Assembly (NCBI GenBank): GCA_005406025.1
Contig: BGZK01000160.1
Span: 496,001-560,000, forward strand
Length of the DNA stretch: 64,000 bases
Direction of reading: 5' to 3'
Source: Eumeta japonica
Lineage: Eukaryota; Arthropoda; Insecta; Lepidoptera; Psychidae
In this document: positions 37,771 to 49,413 of the stretch, in pieces
How the letters are laid out: every line of letters starts with the position of its first letter
Numbering within the stretch: the first letter of the stretch is position 1
Notes under the pieces: model-generated
Database searches by the model: none
The model's input: only the letters and a program-made list of their open reading frames with translations
What the model was told of the DNA's origin: nothing
Made by a program: the position numbers and the translations under genes

Positions 37771-38329
37771 TTTAAGATGGCGCTGGAAGTTTGACACTGG
37801 AACACTGCGATAAAAATTATTTACGTTTTCTAATAAAGAATGTTATATATAAAACTGAGGTAGTTACATTACTCAAGCACTTGCAGAGTGGATTCAGAAT
37901 TATAACATTTGTTTAAATCTTCATTTAGTGGCTTTTGGACCGAGTGCAAGCTTATATGTCGATGTGGTTACGGAAATCCATTCAAATGTTTTTTTTATGT
38001 ATAGGATACAGAAAGGTGTAATTTGTCGTCTTCGACAAGCTTAAACAAAGAAAATATGCTGACTTGGATTCCATGTTTAAAATATATATATATAAATAAA
38101 AAATAAAATTACTAAAACCTAATAAACTCTACTTTGATTTAAAAGACTGCATTATGAGCTGAAAGCCTAAGTTAAATAATCTATGTTATGTTTGGTGGCA
38201 GGCGGCACCCATTAATTTTCTTATGATTTATAATTTGTAAATGTCGATTTTGAACATTGTCAATGTTTATGACAACAAGTCTCCGAGTTATGCAAGACGA
38301 TCTTTTTTCGTTATATGAAAATATTCGAT

Positions 38330-38690
38330 CCGCGATATCTCTCGAACGCCTTAACCGATCCTCAATATTTTTTACACCAATCGATGGGCTATTTTTTTTT
38401 CTAATATTTTTTTAGTATTTTTATAGGCTAATCGGACGTACGCAGACCGAGTTATATTGAAAAAAACATTTTTTCTTTGTATAGCAACAGCTCCGGAATT
38501 ATTGAAACGACGATCTCAGCGTTTGTAGCGTTCGATGGAAATCAAACGTACGTAAAATCTCGCCATAGGTCGTAACCCGATTTTCAATCTTCTATACAAA
38601 AAATAACCAATCGATGGGTTATTTTTTGTACTAATTTTTAAACATTTTTCGAAGGCTAATCGGACGTACAAACCGTTATACCCGCTAAAC
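38330..38690. repeat. Internal direct repeat, period about 227 bases
   Basis: CCAATCGATGGGCTATTTTTT ... AGGCTAATCGGACGTAC at about 38,382-38,442 recurs as CCAATCGATGGGTTATTTTTT ... AGGCTAATCGGACGTAC at about 38,608-38,669. The spacing and intervening CTCTCGAACGCC and ACCGATCC words suggest two units of a dispersed repeat. Confidence 0.6.
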
Positions 38691-39129
38691 CATGTCTACT
38701 GAGTCAGCATAGATACCTTTGACTCCTTAATTGAAGACCTTGATCCTTTGATCAAAGACAAAATAATTTTGTGGAGGGCATTGAGCTCTGCTATGCGATG
38801 CACAATAAAAATCTAGTACAAGATACATATTATAGTGCACGTGTAAAAGTGCCTAGTCTAGCCTAAACCTAGTCATTGTTCGGGTGCATTTAATGATAAC
38901 GTTGAGACATCTAAACCTAGATATTTTTGTACGTCTGTCTCATTCTACAGGGAATGCCATACAAAAATACGTCAATTTATACGAAAATATTGAATTCGAC
39001 ATGACACTTTACTCGTACGATTTCCTCTCTTCCTTTCTGAGTATAGTCATTGATTTGAAACAATCATTTAAAAATCAATCACGTTCTAATGCCAGTGTTT
39101 CACTTATTTTGCAAAAACGGACAGCCATT

Positions 39130-39275
39130 AAGAGACAGCGTTCGGTAACGGCCACCAGTCGCCGCCACCAGTCGCCGCCACCGCACTCGCGGCGCCGGCG
39201 CCAGTACGCCGACCGACTTGACGAGTTTAACGCGCCTCAACACAATCCTCACGCACTGTGCGAATACTTGAAAGT
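39130..39275 (+). other. GC-rich possible orphan exon
   Basis: A 150-base GC-rich island in very AT-rich DNA is open on the plus strand, giving basic/Pro-rich sequence (SRRHQSPPPHSRRRR) followed by DRLDEFNAPQHNPHALCEYL, and ends at a possible donor AAA|GTAAAA near 39,274. An acceptor after GGACAG (39,124) is weak. The minus frame is also open. No family recognised; the segment CCAGTCGCCGCCA is tandemly repeated. Confidence 0.25.
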
Positions 39276-40839
39276 AAAAATATAGACAGTTTGTGACACA
39301 CAAAGAAAAAATATATATATATTTAAATGTGGACAGCAGTTTTCACGAAATCGGGCAGTTGTTGCCGTGTATGTACAATAAAGGTATTTAAATATAACAA
39401 ATTACATAATCTTCCTTACTTGTTGTTATTATACAACGAGCAGATGCCTCGAATTGTTTCTGTAGACAGCAACAATTCAGAGTATTTGATCTGCAATTTT
39501 CACTGTGTGCATTTCAAATTTTTATTTATAAAATAAAATAAAATACACACAGAGAAATTGTCTGTTTAAACATTTTTTTTTAAGTTTGTTGTTTTTCTAC
39601 ATCAGTAGTTATATATGTGTACTTCGAAAGTTCTGTGTTATTTTGAGTTCATTGCTGACGTCCAAAAATGTTATAGTTACATTTTCATCAGATTCGAATT
39701 AATGATTCTAATGACATTCAAATAAGAAATATTCGATGTCTGTCAGCAAAAATATCAAATTTAAATAATTTGGAGCAATATATTAATAAAATTAAATAAA
39801 TTATTCAATGAAAAGTTTTTAGCTCATTTTAGCCATGTTTTGTGCAATATTTTTAGGCAAAATTATTTAAATTAACATCATTTTCAAGAATCAAATTGTA
39901 CAATATCAATTTAAAAACTAATGTAATGAGCAATAAAATGCATGTTAAACAATTTCCTCGAAATCTCGGAGTTTTGCTGTAAATTTTGCAAAAACCAATT
40001 GCAATTTTTCAATTCTAATACCAATTTTAATTTCGTTTTCGAGCGTTGATGTCTTTTGTATGGACCACGAACATAGAAATCAAAGTGTTATTTTTGAGAG
40101 GTAAAAATTTCCATTTCAATATAATAAATTGAAATTAAATGTAATTACAAACGAAATTAATATTTTTTGGTTTTATATTAAGAATGCTTACATAGATTAT
40201 TTTAACAATTTTTTAGATCAATGTGGGTATCTTATGAATCAAAAGTTAAAATTATATTTCAGCATACAATTGATTTCAAAGCCATTAAAAAAACCTACAA
40301 CTCTTGACTGAAATCAAAAACGAAATTACTATTGAGACTAAAATAGAGACAATAAAATAGTTTTCATAGTTGTAAAGTTATATTCAATTAACATCATACA
40401 GTAAGAGAAGAGTTATAGAGAAGATTATAAAGTTATTTCATGAATTTGTAAGAGTTTTACAGTAAATATCCGAAATCAAACATAACTATCGCTTAGACTG
40501 CATGATTATAAATACAAATATATCAATATTTGTGTTTATGCAACTCGCTGATTTTTTTTTTTTGCCTCAGTTGCATCTATTTGCATTACTCAAGGCTAGG
40601 ATTAACACACAGATTATCAATATGCACAAGCTATAAATTACGCTTAACGACATAGTACTCTTAACAATAATATTGCGATAAAAAATATTAGAATTCAAAA
40701 ACTTAAAACGCATAACGTTTTCAACAAGCCTGCCAATGCAATAGTCTGCGGTTATTTAACAACTATCAAACGCACTAGAAACCGCGTTAATGGCGTCCTC
40801 GTCCAGTCACTGTGAAAATGTTTATTTGTCACAGTTTTA

Positions 40840-41045
40840 GTGCGAGGCCTTGCATTTTTAGGGTCAAAACGAAAAATGGAATCTTTATAGGATTACTTTG
40901 TTTTTCGTCTATCTGTCCGTCTGTGTCAAAACCTTTTTTCGCAGGAATGGATAGGGATATCAAGTCGAAATTTACATATAATACAAACTTTTCCTTGGAG
41001 GCGTATACAATTCAAGTTTCTAAGTCTTGCTTTTCTAGTGAAAAA
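40840..41045 (+). repeat. Interspersed repeat, CTGTCCGTCTGTGTC type
   Basis: Contains TAGGGTCAAAACG, TTTTCGTCTATCTGTCCGTC and GATATCAAGTCGAAATTTAC, phrases of a widespread arthropod interspersed repeat. The 85-codon frame here is not gene-like. Related sequence in opposite orientation lies at 48,890-49,130. Confidence 0.45.
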
Positions 41046-41879
41046 CAGTCTCAGAGCGCGAACAAATAAAAAAAAAATCATAAAATCGCTCATATACAGT
41101 TATTTTCCATAAAAGAAAGTATAAGACTATTTTGTTTATGTGTATTAAAACATTGCGATTGTACCCTGGCATTTGCAGTTTGCTTGTCGACCGTAATGTA
41201 GCCAGTAAAAGAACACTTTTAATCCTCTTGCTTAAAAATCTTAAGTTTTAAAATATTTAAAACTTAAAATTTAAGGGTAATTATTTTAATGATTCGGAAA
41301 AGACTTCATAAATATTTTTGTATCTATCCTTCAGGACACGAAGCCTATGCGCACACATTATTTTAAGATTAAAGTTTTTCGCAATCAGTTTCAAATACTT
41401 GAGATAATTTTTTTAGCAGAGATGATGCTTTATAAATAATTTGGTTTAGATCAAGAAGACTTCTAGACTAAGAGTTCTAGAGAACAGCTTGCATTATTAC
41501 ATTTTACTTTTCACTTTTTCGTCACGTTACGTTTAGAGAGTAATCAGTTAGTTCACAGAAACTGATAGTATTTATATTACGCAGTGAAATATGAAAGCCA
41601 AAAGTTGCCTACATATCATAAAACCCTTTGTTAGCCACTTCTTGCTCTACAAAGTTTAACCAGTATTTTATGTGATGCCATTTTGCATTGACGTCACAAC
41701 CCAGTAGTGCTTTTTGTTTGTTTGTTTGTTACCTTTTTATTCATCGATACACAAAGTACTGATTGATTAATAAATTGGTACAAAACTTAGAAATAACATG
41801 AAGCAACCTGACAGCCGAGCACTTCATTCCCAATGGTTTTTTCATTAAGATATTTAGACACGGTATAGTAGGCCTTGTT

Positions 41880-43380
41880 ATATAAATTCATAAAATGGAA
41901 AATTTTGAATTTCAGCTGCTATATTATTATAAAAGCACATATATCGCCTGTTAAACGATTTATTAACTTTGCTTAGACAGGTTTTATGAACAGCAAGATC
42001 GTTCTTGTATCTAGTGTTAATGTTATGGATGTCGTTTCCTTTTTGGAACAATTCTATATGTCTCTTGACATGTACCAGATTTTCGTATATGTATTGTAAT
42101 GCTAACGTTAGGATATTAATTTCCTTAAATTTTTCTCTGAGAAATGACATTGGTCTCGAATCATAAACAGCACGAATAGCTCGCTTCTGCAGCACGAAAA
42201 CATCTGCAAGTCGTCGAATTCTTTTCACTGCCTATGCTGCAGAACTAAGCCTTTCCCCCAATCTGGTAATATGAGAATTCCAACGCAATTTAGCATCTAA
42301 AATGAAACCAAAGAATAAGGTCGTATCCACAATATCCAGTATCTCGTTCTTGACAATTTTACCGATTTAGCATTAGTTAAGGAAAGTTGAACAAGTTTTA
42401 TTTTCTTCTCATTGAGAAGAAGATCATTAATATTAAACCAGTCAACTATTTCAGAGATGGAACTGTTTACTTCGTCAAAAGTTGATTGTCGCCTATTAAT
42501 CTTAAAAGCAAAGAATTATCATTAGCAAACAGTACAATCCCATGCCCCTCTTTACCGAAATGCGGTAGATCATTAATGTAAACTAGGAATAGAAATGGTC
42601 CAAGAATTGAACCCTGCGGTACACCCGTATTGACTGTAGATCTCGATGACCTCCCACAATTAACATCAACTCTTTGAATTCTACCTCTTAAGTAAAACTC
42701 TAGACGTGCAAGTGATCGACCCGTGACACCATAATGATGTAGTTTCCTGATTAATGTGTCGTGATGAACGCAATCAAAATCTTGATAAATCACAAAGACA
42801 CCGATTGCGTCTAGTGAATCCTCCTAGATATAAAAATCTGTTGAATAAGCTCAACACCGGCTTCAGTTGTTGAGCGACTCTATGTGAATCCGAATTGTTT
42901 AACGTTAATTCAGTTATTATTAGAAAAATACCGCAATAATTGATTTAAAATAAGCTTTTCAAACATTTTACTGAGTGTCGGTAGTATTGGTATCGGTCTG
43001 AAGTTAGCAAGGGTCAGATATATTACCGGATTTAATTAACGGAATAATTTCACTTTGCTTCATTAGATCAGGAAACACACCGCACTCGACGCAATCATTA
43101 AAAATCACTACTAAGCATGGAACAATGCAGTCTATTATTAAATCTATTATTTTTACAGAAAGGTTATCAAGATCAACAGATTTTTTTTTCATTTATATAC
43201 ATTTGAATGTTTTAATAACGTCATCGTAGTTGACATGAGTAAATAAAAACATAATGTCACAAGTGTCAACGTTTCGCTTCAACAAAGATTCATCGAGTAT
43301 GGGCGATAATTTTAGAGACTGTGTAGTTGAAACTGGAATGCCAGCAAAGAATTTTTCAAAAGCAAAAGTAATTTCTTTTT
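41880..43380 (-). pseudogene. Non-LTR retrotransposon, reverse-transcriptase half
   Basis: Read on the minus strand from 43,380 down: FFAGIPVSTTQSLKLSPILD, a break, then LDNLSVKIIDLI and CGVFPDLMKQSEIIPLIKSG (fingers region), then FDCVHHDTLIRKLHHYGVTG, GVPQGSILGPFLFLVYINDL and the catalytic box changed from FADD to FAND (about 42,525-42,515), then a C-terminal segment (42,228-41,878: RAIRAVYDSRPMSFLREKF). The order is that of a jockey/CR1-like reverse transcriptase. Several stops and frameshifts plus the altered catalytic Asp make it inactive. The 5' half continues at 44,028 on the other side of an insertion. Confidence 0.88.
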
Positions 43381-44027
43381 GAAGTGAAACTTCTTTATCG
43401 GCGTATGGGAGAAATTTTATAGCAATGTAACGTTTTTTCTGTTACGCGCCATCTTTATTTCTGGGTAACATTCTTCCGATATGCGTCATATTTATTCAAT
43501 GTTATTAATGTGGCATAAACTTAATTGTTACTAAGGCCACCTGTCACATATACTTTCTGTCAACACCCTAGATCTATTTACAGTTTGTATATATTACATT
43601 TTCCTATTATCTAAGTTGAAACCTTTTCAACCGACATACATGAACTATATGTCACATTCTTTCATTGAGTGACTCGATTTTATATTTAGCGTTCGATAAT
43701 TTTCCTACAATTCTATATGGCCCTTTGTAACATCGCATTAATTGAAAAGTTTTACCTATCACCCTTCTAGGTACATATACCATTACCAAGTCTCCTACAT
43801 GAAACTCTGAACATTTCTATTTCTGAAACTCAGTAGTGACGTAAAAATAATATTTCAATTAAGTGATTAGCGAAAAAAATTTTATAAAGTTATTTGTATC
43901 CATGTCTATGATAATAAAAGCCTTTTGCATAAACTTTATCTAATTTAGCTTTATTCTACCAATTTCTGTGTAGTTGTAAATAGTAAATCATTTTTCGAAA
44001 AATGATGTCATAGAGAAGTTTCACTTC
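43381..44027. mobile_element. 647-bp insertion with inverted termini carrying LTR-element integrase end
   Basis: Begins GAAGTGAAACTTCTTTATC and ends with ATAGAGAAGTTTCACTTC, inverted copies of each other (14 of 14 at the outer end, then near-identical). It splits the LINE: coding similarity resumes on both sides. Inside, the minus strand (about 43,830-43,620) encodes the C-terminal part of a Gypsy-type retroelement integrase: FHVGDLVMVYVPRRVIGK, then a KGPYRIVGKL motif and VHVCRLKR. No clear target duplication was found. It could be a recombined LTR-element fragment or a DNA transposon that picked up the integrase end. Confidence 0.7.
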
Positions 44028-44990
44028 TTACGTGTGTACACTAATACACACACACTTTTTTTTTTTAATTTTATGATCCTTTTTTTAATTGAAATTTCGT
44101 ACGATGGTGTGTGTTTTCCAGTTTAATTATTGATTATATTCCAAGTAGTTTTTGTTGTTATTAGTACAATTTTTATTTTATTACTGATAAACATAGATTT
44201 TGCGGCTGCACATACACGCTTAAATACCTTGGAATAATTTCTTACATAATTGACAAAATTAACCGAATTGTTATACGACTTTTCCTCATAAAGTGCGTGT
44301 AATATGCGTCTACCATTATGAATGCCCACTGTCGCCCAGTCACTAAATGATAAAGTATTATTGACATTAATATTTTTTGATTTAAAAATCTTGCTGCATT
44401 CAGACCTGGTTATTGTCAACAGTGAACCATATAATTTATTAGGGTCCTTACATTATGACGAGTTAAACAATTTTTTTAGTACGTTATTTCTAAACTGCTC
44501 AAGACGACCAGTGTTCACAGGTACAATTTTTATCTTATTTTTTTAAATATATTTTTTAGAATCAATTGCAAACGTAACTAACTGTCCACAATGATCAGAT
44601 GATATTTATAACCGACTGAAATTCTGGTTTAATATTCATGAATATATTATCGAGACAGGATGACGAAGTAGCTGTGAACCTGGTCGGTTCCAAATATAAA
44701 TTGTCTAAATGATAACATCGGAATAAAGATTTAATTCTAGTGCATAGACAAGAATTTTCTAATAGATTTGTATTAAAGTCTCCGCAAACAGCAATATATT
44801 TACAGTTTTTACTAATTTTATACAGATTATCATCCATTACTTGTTCGAATACATCATACGATGACTTAAGGGATCTGTATACACTTAATATAGCAAGCTG
44901 CTCTATTTCTATATAAATTTATTTGAGTGACGACATGTCAAAGTATATAAATTAATATTCAATTTATATCTTTAATATTTTTCAATTTTG
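44028..44990 (-). pseudogene. Non-LTR retrotransposon, endonuclease half
   Basis: The minus-strand frame 44,837-44,595 contains CGDFNTNLLE, the GDFN motif of apurinic-type endonucleases, then a typical ...DNLYLEPTRFTATSSSCLDN... block with the S/C-S-x-LD motif. The frame 44,419-44,123 (SDWATVGIHNGRRILHALYE, then KTTWNIINN) is the linker that leads into the reverse transcriptase at 43,380. The element therefore reads 5' to 3' from about 45,000 to 41,880, interrupted by the 647-bp insertion. Confidence 0.8.
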
Positions 44991-45325
44991 ATAATCTTTG
45001 GCTGAATGGAAAAGCAAATCAAATTACCGTATTTATATTTTTCATACCATTTACTTTTGAGAAGCAGTTAACAATATTTTTTTCGTAAGTCTTTTTCCTT
45101 CTGCCAATCAAAATTATTATTATACTATTGGACTGGAAATTTTGTATTAACATTCTTTTCCAGTGTACTGTCATGTGAGGCCCCTGGCATACAAATGTTT
45201 AATATATTTTTTCCGTCTGGATGCAAGTCCATCGATTTCCGAACTCGTCGCTGTACATTATAATACCTTGGCCATGTGTGGATGCCGCGTGTTCCGAGGA
45301 GATGCGGCACCCAGAATCAAAAGGT

Positions 45326-45363
45326 TCAGAGACACTCAGAATAGAGATTCTGAGTGTCTCTGA
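45326..45363. repeat. Perfect 17-bp inverted repeat with 4-base loop
   Basis: TCAGAGACACTCAGAAT (45326-45342), loop AGAG, and ATTCTGAGTGTCTCTGA (45347-45363) are exact reverse complements. It lies upstream of the LINE endonuclease half, in sequence with short open minus-strand frames of unclear origin (45,435-45,125). Confidence 0.95.
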
Positions 45364-45774
45364 TTGTAAGAGTAAAAAGAGTATTTGTTCATAACTTTTT
45401 ATAGATTTTACTAATTTTAGATTCAGTTTTTTCAAATCAATTTTATTGTTAGTAATGTTTTATGATTCTTGTAGAACGTTTTATAAATTTATTTATTTTA
45501 AAATGTTGCTTAATTTTTTTGATACTACTAAAATACTTTGTTTTGACATAATTAAAATAGATGTTTCCTGCGTGTCAGTTGGCATCGTATTATCCAACAC
45601 CGAGTCGTAAAACTTGATCATCTCATTCAACTCTACTCAAATTCAACTGGTGTTGTAATTTATTCGTACTAATTCTACTATTTTGCAGTTCTTCCTGCAG
45701 AGCTTCTATTTGCAGCAGTGATCGCTCGAACTGATTTCGATAATCGTCCGTTTAATAATAATATCAATTCTTAT

Positions 45775-45925
45775 TATTAACATTTTTATCATAAATTGAC
45801 GTCTATTTCCCAGAAGGGTAGGCAGAGACTACAGATTTCCACGTGGTACGTTCTTTGCATATCTCTCTTGCTTCACTGACGTCCGCCGACCTTTTCATGC
45901 AGGCTCGTTGCTTTCGGATGCTTAA
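45775..45925 (+). repeat. Interspersed repeat family A, better preserved copy
   Basis: GACGTCTATTTCCCAGAAGG, GGCAGAGACTACAGATTTCC, ACGTGGTACGTTCTTTGCAT, CTTCACTGACGTCCGCCGAC and TTTTCATGCAGGCTCG follow each other. The same order, eroded, is seen at 625-800. I know this phrase set as a common lepidopteran repeat. No coding frame. Confidence 0.65.
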
Positions 45926-46079
45926 TATTTGACCCTCGCGCGCGATAAAATGTTTATTACTGTATCGAAATCAATATTAATTAATTATTTATCTGTAATA
46001 ATGACGCTTAATTAATTTTTAAACGGAAGTTAAGGAATGACACAATTTCCGCTCGATTTGCTTCTAAATCTGCAGCGTG

Positions 46080-46210
46080 TAAACAAAAACAGTGAAGTCG
46101 AGCGATAGTGAAAGTGCACGCTGACTCATAATGAAACGAGAGCGGCGGCGCGAGGACGCGCGGCGCGGCGGGCGCGGCGGGCGGCCCGCCGGCGCCCGCG
46201 CACGTAACAG
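46080..46210 (+). promoter_or_regulatory. GC-rich island, possible transcription start and first exon
   Basis: From 46,131 to about 46,205 the sequence is almost pure G and C in an AT-rich region. Just upstream, AACAGTGAAGTCGAGCGATA (from 46,088) looks like an insect start-site context (initiator-like CAGT). An ATG at 46,131 opens only 31 basic codons (MKRERRRED...), stopping near 46,224; GCGCACGTAAC at about 46,198 could be a splice donor. The pattern fits a 5'-UTR exon of a plus-strand gene, perhaps the one whose signal-peptide exon is at 49,414. Inference only. Confidence 0.35.
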
Positions 46211-46734
46211 CGGGACCGTATGAATTACACGGGCGATATAACTCGTACACACCGGCATACGGAAGCGGAGAGTGTTATGTCAGAATCCGGCCGACCGATA
46301 GACCACTATCAGCACGCGGTGCGAAACACTCCATCAAATGACAACCATTGTGTGTATATATTTGTACAGTAAATGCGTGATTTGATTACTAAAGAAGATA
46401 TTATCAATACTGATACATTAAAGAGCTAAACTTTTTCCTTTGTAAGGGTAATCTTCAAAACGTCTGGACCGATAATGATTTAGACACACGGCAGTGTATC
46501 GGCTAAGTTCGCAAAGCAAAAGGGTGTCACCGTCGTGGTTTAAATTACGCGAATCGTTACGGGCAACTTTTGATCTCTCATAATTTAAAAATCAATTAAA
46601 CTTACGCGCTTGTGATTTTCTGTGTCTAATAGGACTATTGCTCATTTGCCAAATCTATAATTTAAAAAAAACAACCTATAACCATTCACGAACTAATGAC
46701 GCCCGAAAATTACTATTTTTACAAATTTTTATTT

Positions 46735-47285
46735 AGTTTGTCTGTCGCGGTGGCTGTCTATAATCGAATTTTGTGAGTTAAATTTGAACCACTTCCAGGT
46801 TTCTGATTGAGCTGAAATTTTGTATCTATACGTAAATCAGATAACAATGTAATAATCTGGTACCACCAAGATGATCTAATGATGGAATCAGGCTATTGAT
46901 AGTAGAACTCTTTAACGGTGAACAAAATTTTGTACATACATTTAATTGTAATAGTTCTAAAAACTATCATAATCTGAGTACTGTATCCAAGGTTAGTTCT
47001 AGGGAGGGAAACTCCTCAACAATGAATAGGACAGACACAAAATTTTATATATGAACTTAACTGTGACAGTCTGTTCTAAACACCACTATGAAATGACTGC
47101 TGCACCGAAAGTTGGCTCTCGACAAGGGAACTCCTCAATGGTGAACAGCACAAAGACTAAATTTTGTGTATGCATTTAGTAGTAATTTCTCGTTCTAAAA
47201 ACTATCATGACACGGCTGCTGTACCCAGGGTTAGCTCCCACTAAACAGATGCAAGCAAATCCGCGGGCAAAAGCTTATTTATAAT
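46735..47285. repeat. Lepidopteran-type repeat with ~119-bp tandem units
   Basis: Starts with AATTTGAACCACTTCCAGG, TTTCTGATTGAGCTGAAATT and TACGTAAATCAGATAAC, phrases shared with 63,800-63,890. From 46,906 three related units follow, each beginning AACTC(C/T)T(C/T)AA; unit starts are 46,906, 47,010 and 47,129. Each unit carries ACAAAATTTTGT- or TAAATTTTGTGT-type and (T/G)TTCTAAAAACTATCAT-type words. It ends CCGCGGGCAAAAGCTTAT, like many insect repeat tails. Confidence 0.65.
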
Positions 47286-48765
47286 TCTAAGTTTGTTGGT
47301 TACTATAATAATTTAGTTATTTTTATCAATATATAACATTGGTAATAATCACTAAGCAAGGTATATAACTTACATAGAAGACTAAAAAGTAAAAAATAAA
47401 TATTAGTAAAAAAAAAAACAATTTTTTGTATTATTAAAAAAGAAGTAAAAAAAATAATCACAAGCGAATCTCGGTTAGAAACATGATTACTACAGTTTTA
47501 ATAATATAAAAGCTAGTTTTTAATTTTTTTTATCATTCATTAACGTATCAAAACTATGATCTACTTTCGGGTGATTTAAGAAGTTAAAAATTGGTGTGGA
47601 GGTAAATCATTGGAAGTATTTATGGAGAAAAATCGGAAGTAAGAAAACTTCACATTAAGGATTGGTACAGAAGAAAAATATATTGTTACAGCCGCAGCTT
47701 AATTCTATGTCACTAGCTTCAATCAATCACATACAAAGTATTTGCTATCTAAATTGCATCAGATGATTCGTGCAACTTTGTTGTGATCAGTATGACTCTG
47801 AATTCTGTTACCGGCTGCTACACGAAAAAGATTAATACGGGTAGTTCGTCAATCCAAGTTTTTTTATTTCCGTCAATCAAATTATTATTATCGCTAAATA
47901 TTCAGTTATTAGTGTGACCACTCTCGAACGGTCAGATACACAAGTATGGAAGTTTAACTAGATCTAGTTCCGGTTACTTACTAAAATGAATCGTTAACAA
48001 AAAATGATCGGTAGTTAGTAGTCGTAACATATACGTTAATATTTAATAAATAAATAGTGAAATAATAATATTAATAAGCCTCTGCCCTATTATCAACCGC
48101 CGCGTCAATCGCGCTCGCATGCAGTGCGTAAATGCAGAAAAAATATTAAACATCTTGCAATTACCTAATTCCTATTTACCTACCTACCTAGTAATCTATT
48201 TCTAGAATAAAAAGATGAGATGCTTGCCAAAAAATAATGATGTCCCATCAAAAACATAAATGTGAAAAAGATAGCCAAGTTCGTAGCAAAAAACTTGCAA
48301 TATAATTAATTACTTAATAACGACTTCTCTAATAAATGAAGTGAGATTGGACACCAAGTTGTTTCGAAATTCCTTAAGCCACCTCTCCTAACATGTGTAA
48401 TGTTCTTCATGTTGTTTGAAAAGAAAATTTGTTGTGTACTTTGCCACTTAATAGTGGCAAGTTTTTACCTGGCAATTTTTTACCCACCAACTTTAGCTTT
48501 CGAATTTGAAAAGGAGTCGACCATTTCATCGATAAAGATATTATTACCAAATGTAACCAAGTTAAGAATTTAAGTTCAAATTCGGTAAAGAAATCTGACG
48601 ATATGAAAACTTATTTATATATACGTTATTTATGCACATGAATCTATGTAATATAACAGAGATAATTTAGTTATATTCTTTCATGTTATTAGATTATAAT
48701 TATTATAAAAAATAAAGTATTATTAAATACAATTTATATCAAAATTTTAATACATGTTTTGTTAC

Positions 48766-48812
48766 ATTATACCATAAATTATACCATAAATTAAATGTAA
48801 ATTATACCATAA
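48766..48812. repeat. 12-bp repeat ATTATACCATAA
   Basis: Adjacent units at 48,766 and 48,778 and a third at 48,801. Minor AT-rich minisatellite with no known role. Confidence 0.7.
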
Positions 48813-48889
48813 TTTGTAATATCTAGGTATTTAAGGCCGTCACAATGAGCCTTTCATTATATATGTCACGGTACGATTAAAACTTTTTT

Positions 48890-49130
48890 ATTTTCTAATT
48901 TACCCTCCAAACGTGAACCCCCTATTCAAAATTCATGTATTTGCGTTACACGTCTGTGTTTGAATTACAGAAATTCATATGCATATCAACTTTTTCGATG
49001 TGATTACACCCAGAGTCTGAGCAAATTGGCTACGACAGCTGAACAGACAGACACACGAGTGATCTAATAAAAATTCTGTTTTTTTTACTCTTGCTCTTGC
49101 TTTGCTCACATACGGAACCCTAAATATGAG
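48890..49130 (-). repeat. Interspersed repeat, minus orientation
   Basis: The right end read on the minus strand begins TTTAGGGTTCCGTATGTG and contains GTGTCTGTCTGTTCAGCTG, the layout of a common insect repeat also represented at 40,840-41,045 (+). Confidence 0.5.
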
Positions 49131-49413
49131 AAATGACAGGTGTCTACGGATAACACTGCTGGTATGTTACATACGCTACATGCAATTATTTATTATTGTT
49201 TCAGATCGATTAACCGTGGTTAATAGTCTGATGAACTATCGTCTGATGAACCTGATAGTGGAAATATAACTCGTTTGTTATAACTATCGGTCTAATGTAT
49301 ACCTACATCCATGAACAGTGACAAAATACAGAAATTAATGCGATCAAAAGCAAAAGTGATCGGCGACTTCAAGTTTTGATTTAATGGTTGGGTGCCGGTG
49401 ATCGGCGCCGGCG

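Noticed and set aside
39100..39303. 67-codon minus-strand frame over the GC-rich island
   Set aside because: It mirrors the plus-strand frame, and its Arg/Val-rich sequence follows from GC-rich repeats such as CCAGTCGCCGCCA; no splice or start signals.
45125..45435. Possible Harbinger-type transposase fragment (GASHDSTLEK)
   Set aside because: Only a short resemblance to the GS(T/V)HDS motif, in two overlapping frames, without other motifs; it may equally be the LINE 5' region.
46008..46258. Minus-strand frames of 80 and 64 codons across the GC island
   Set aside because: Ala/Pro/Arg-rich translation of a near-pure GC run in two frames at once; a stop-poor composition effect, not a gene.
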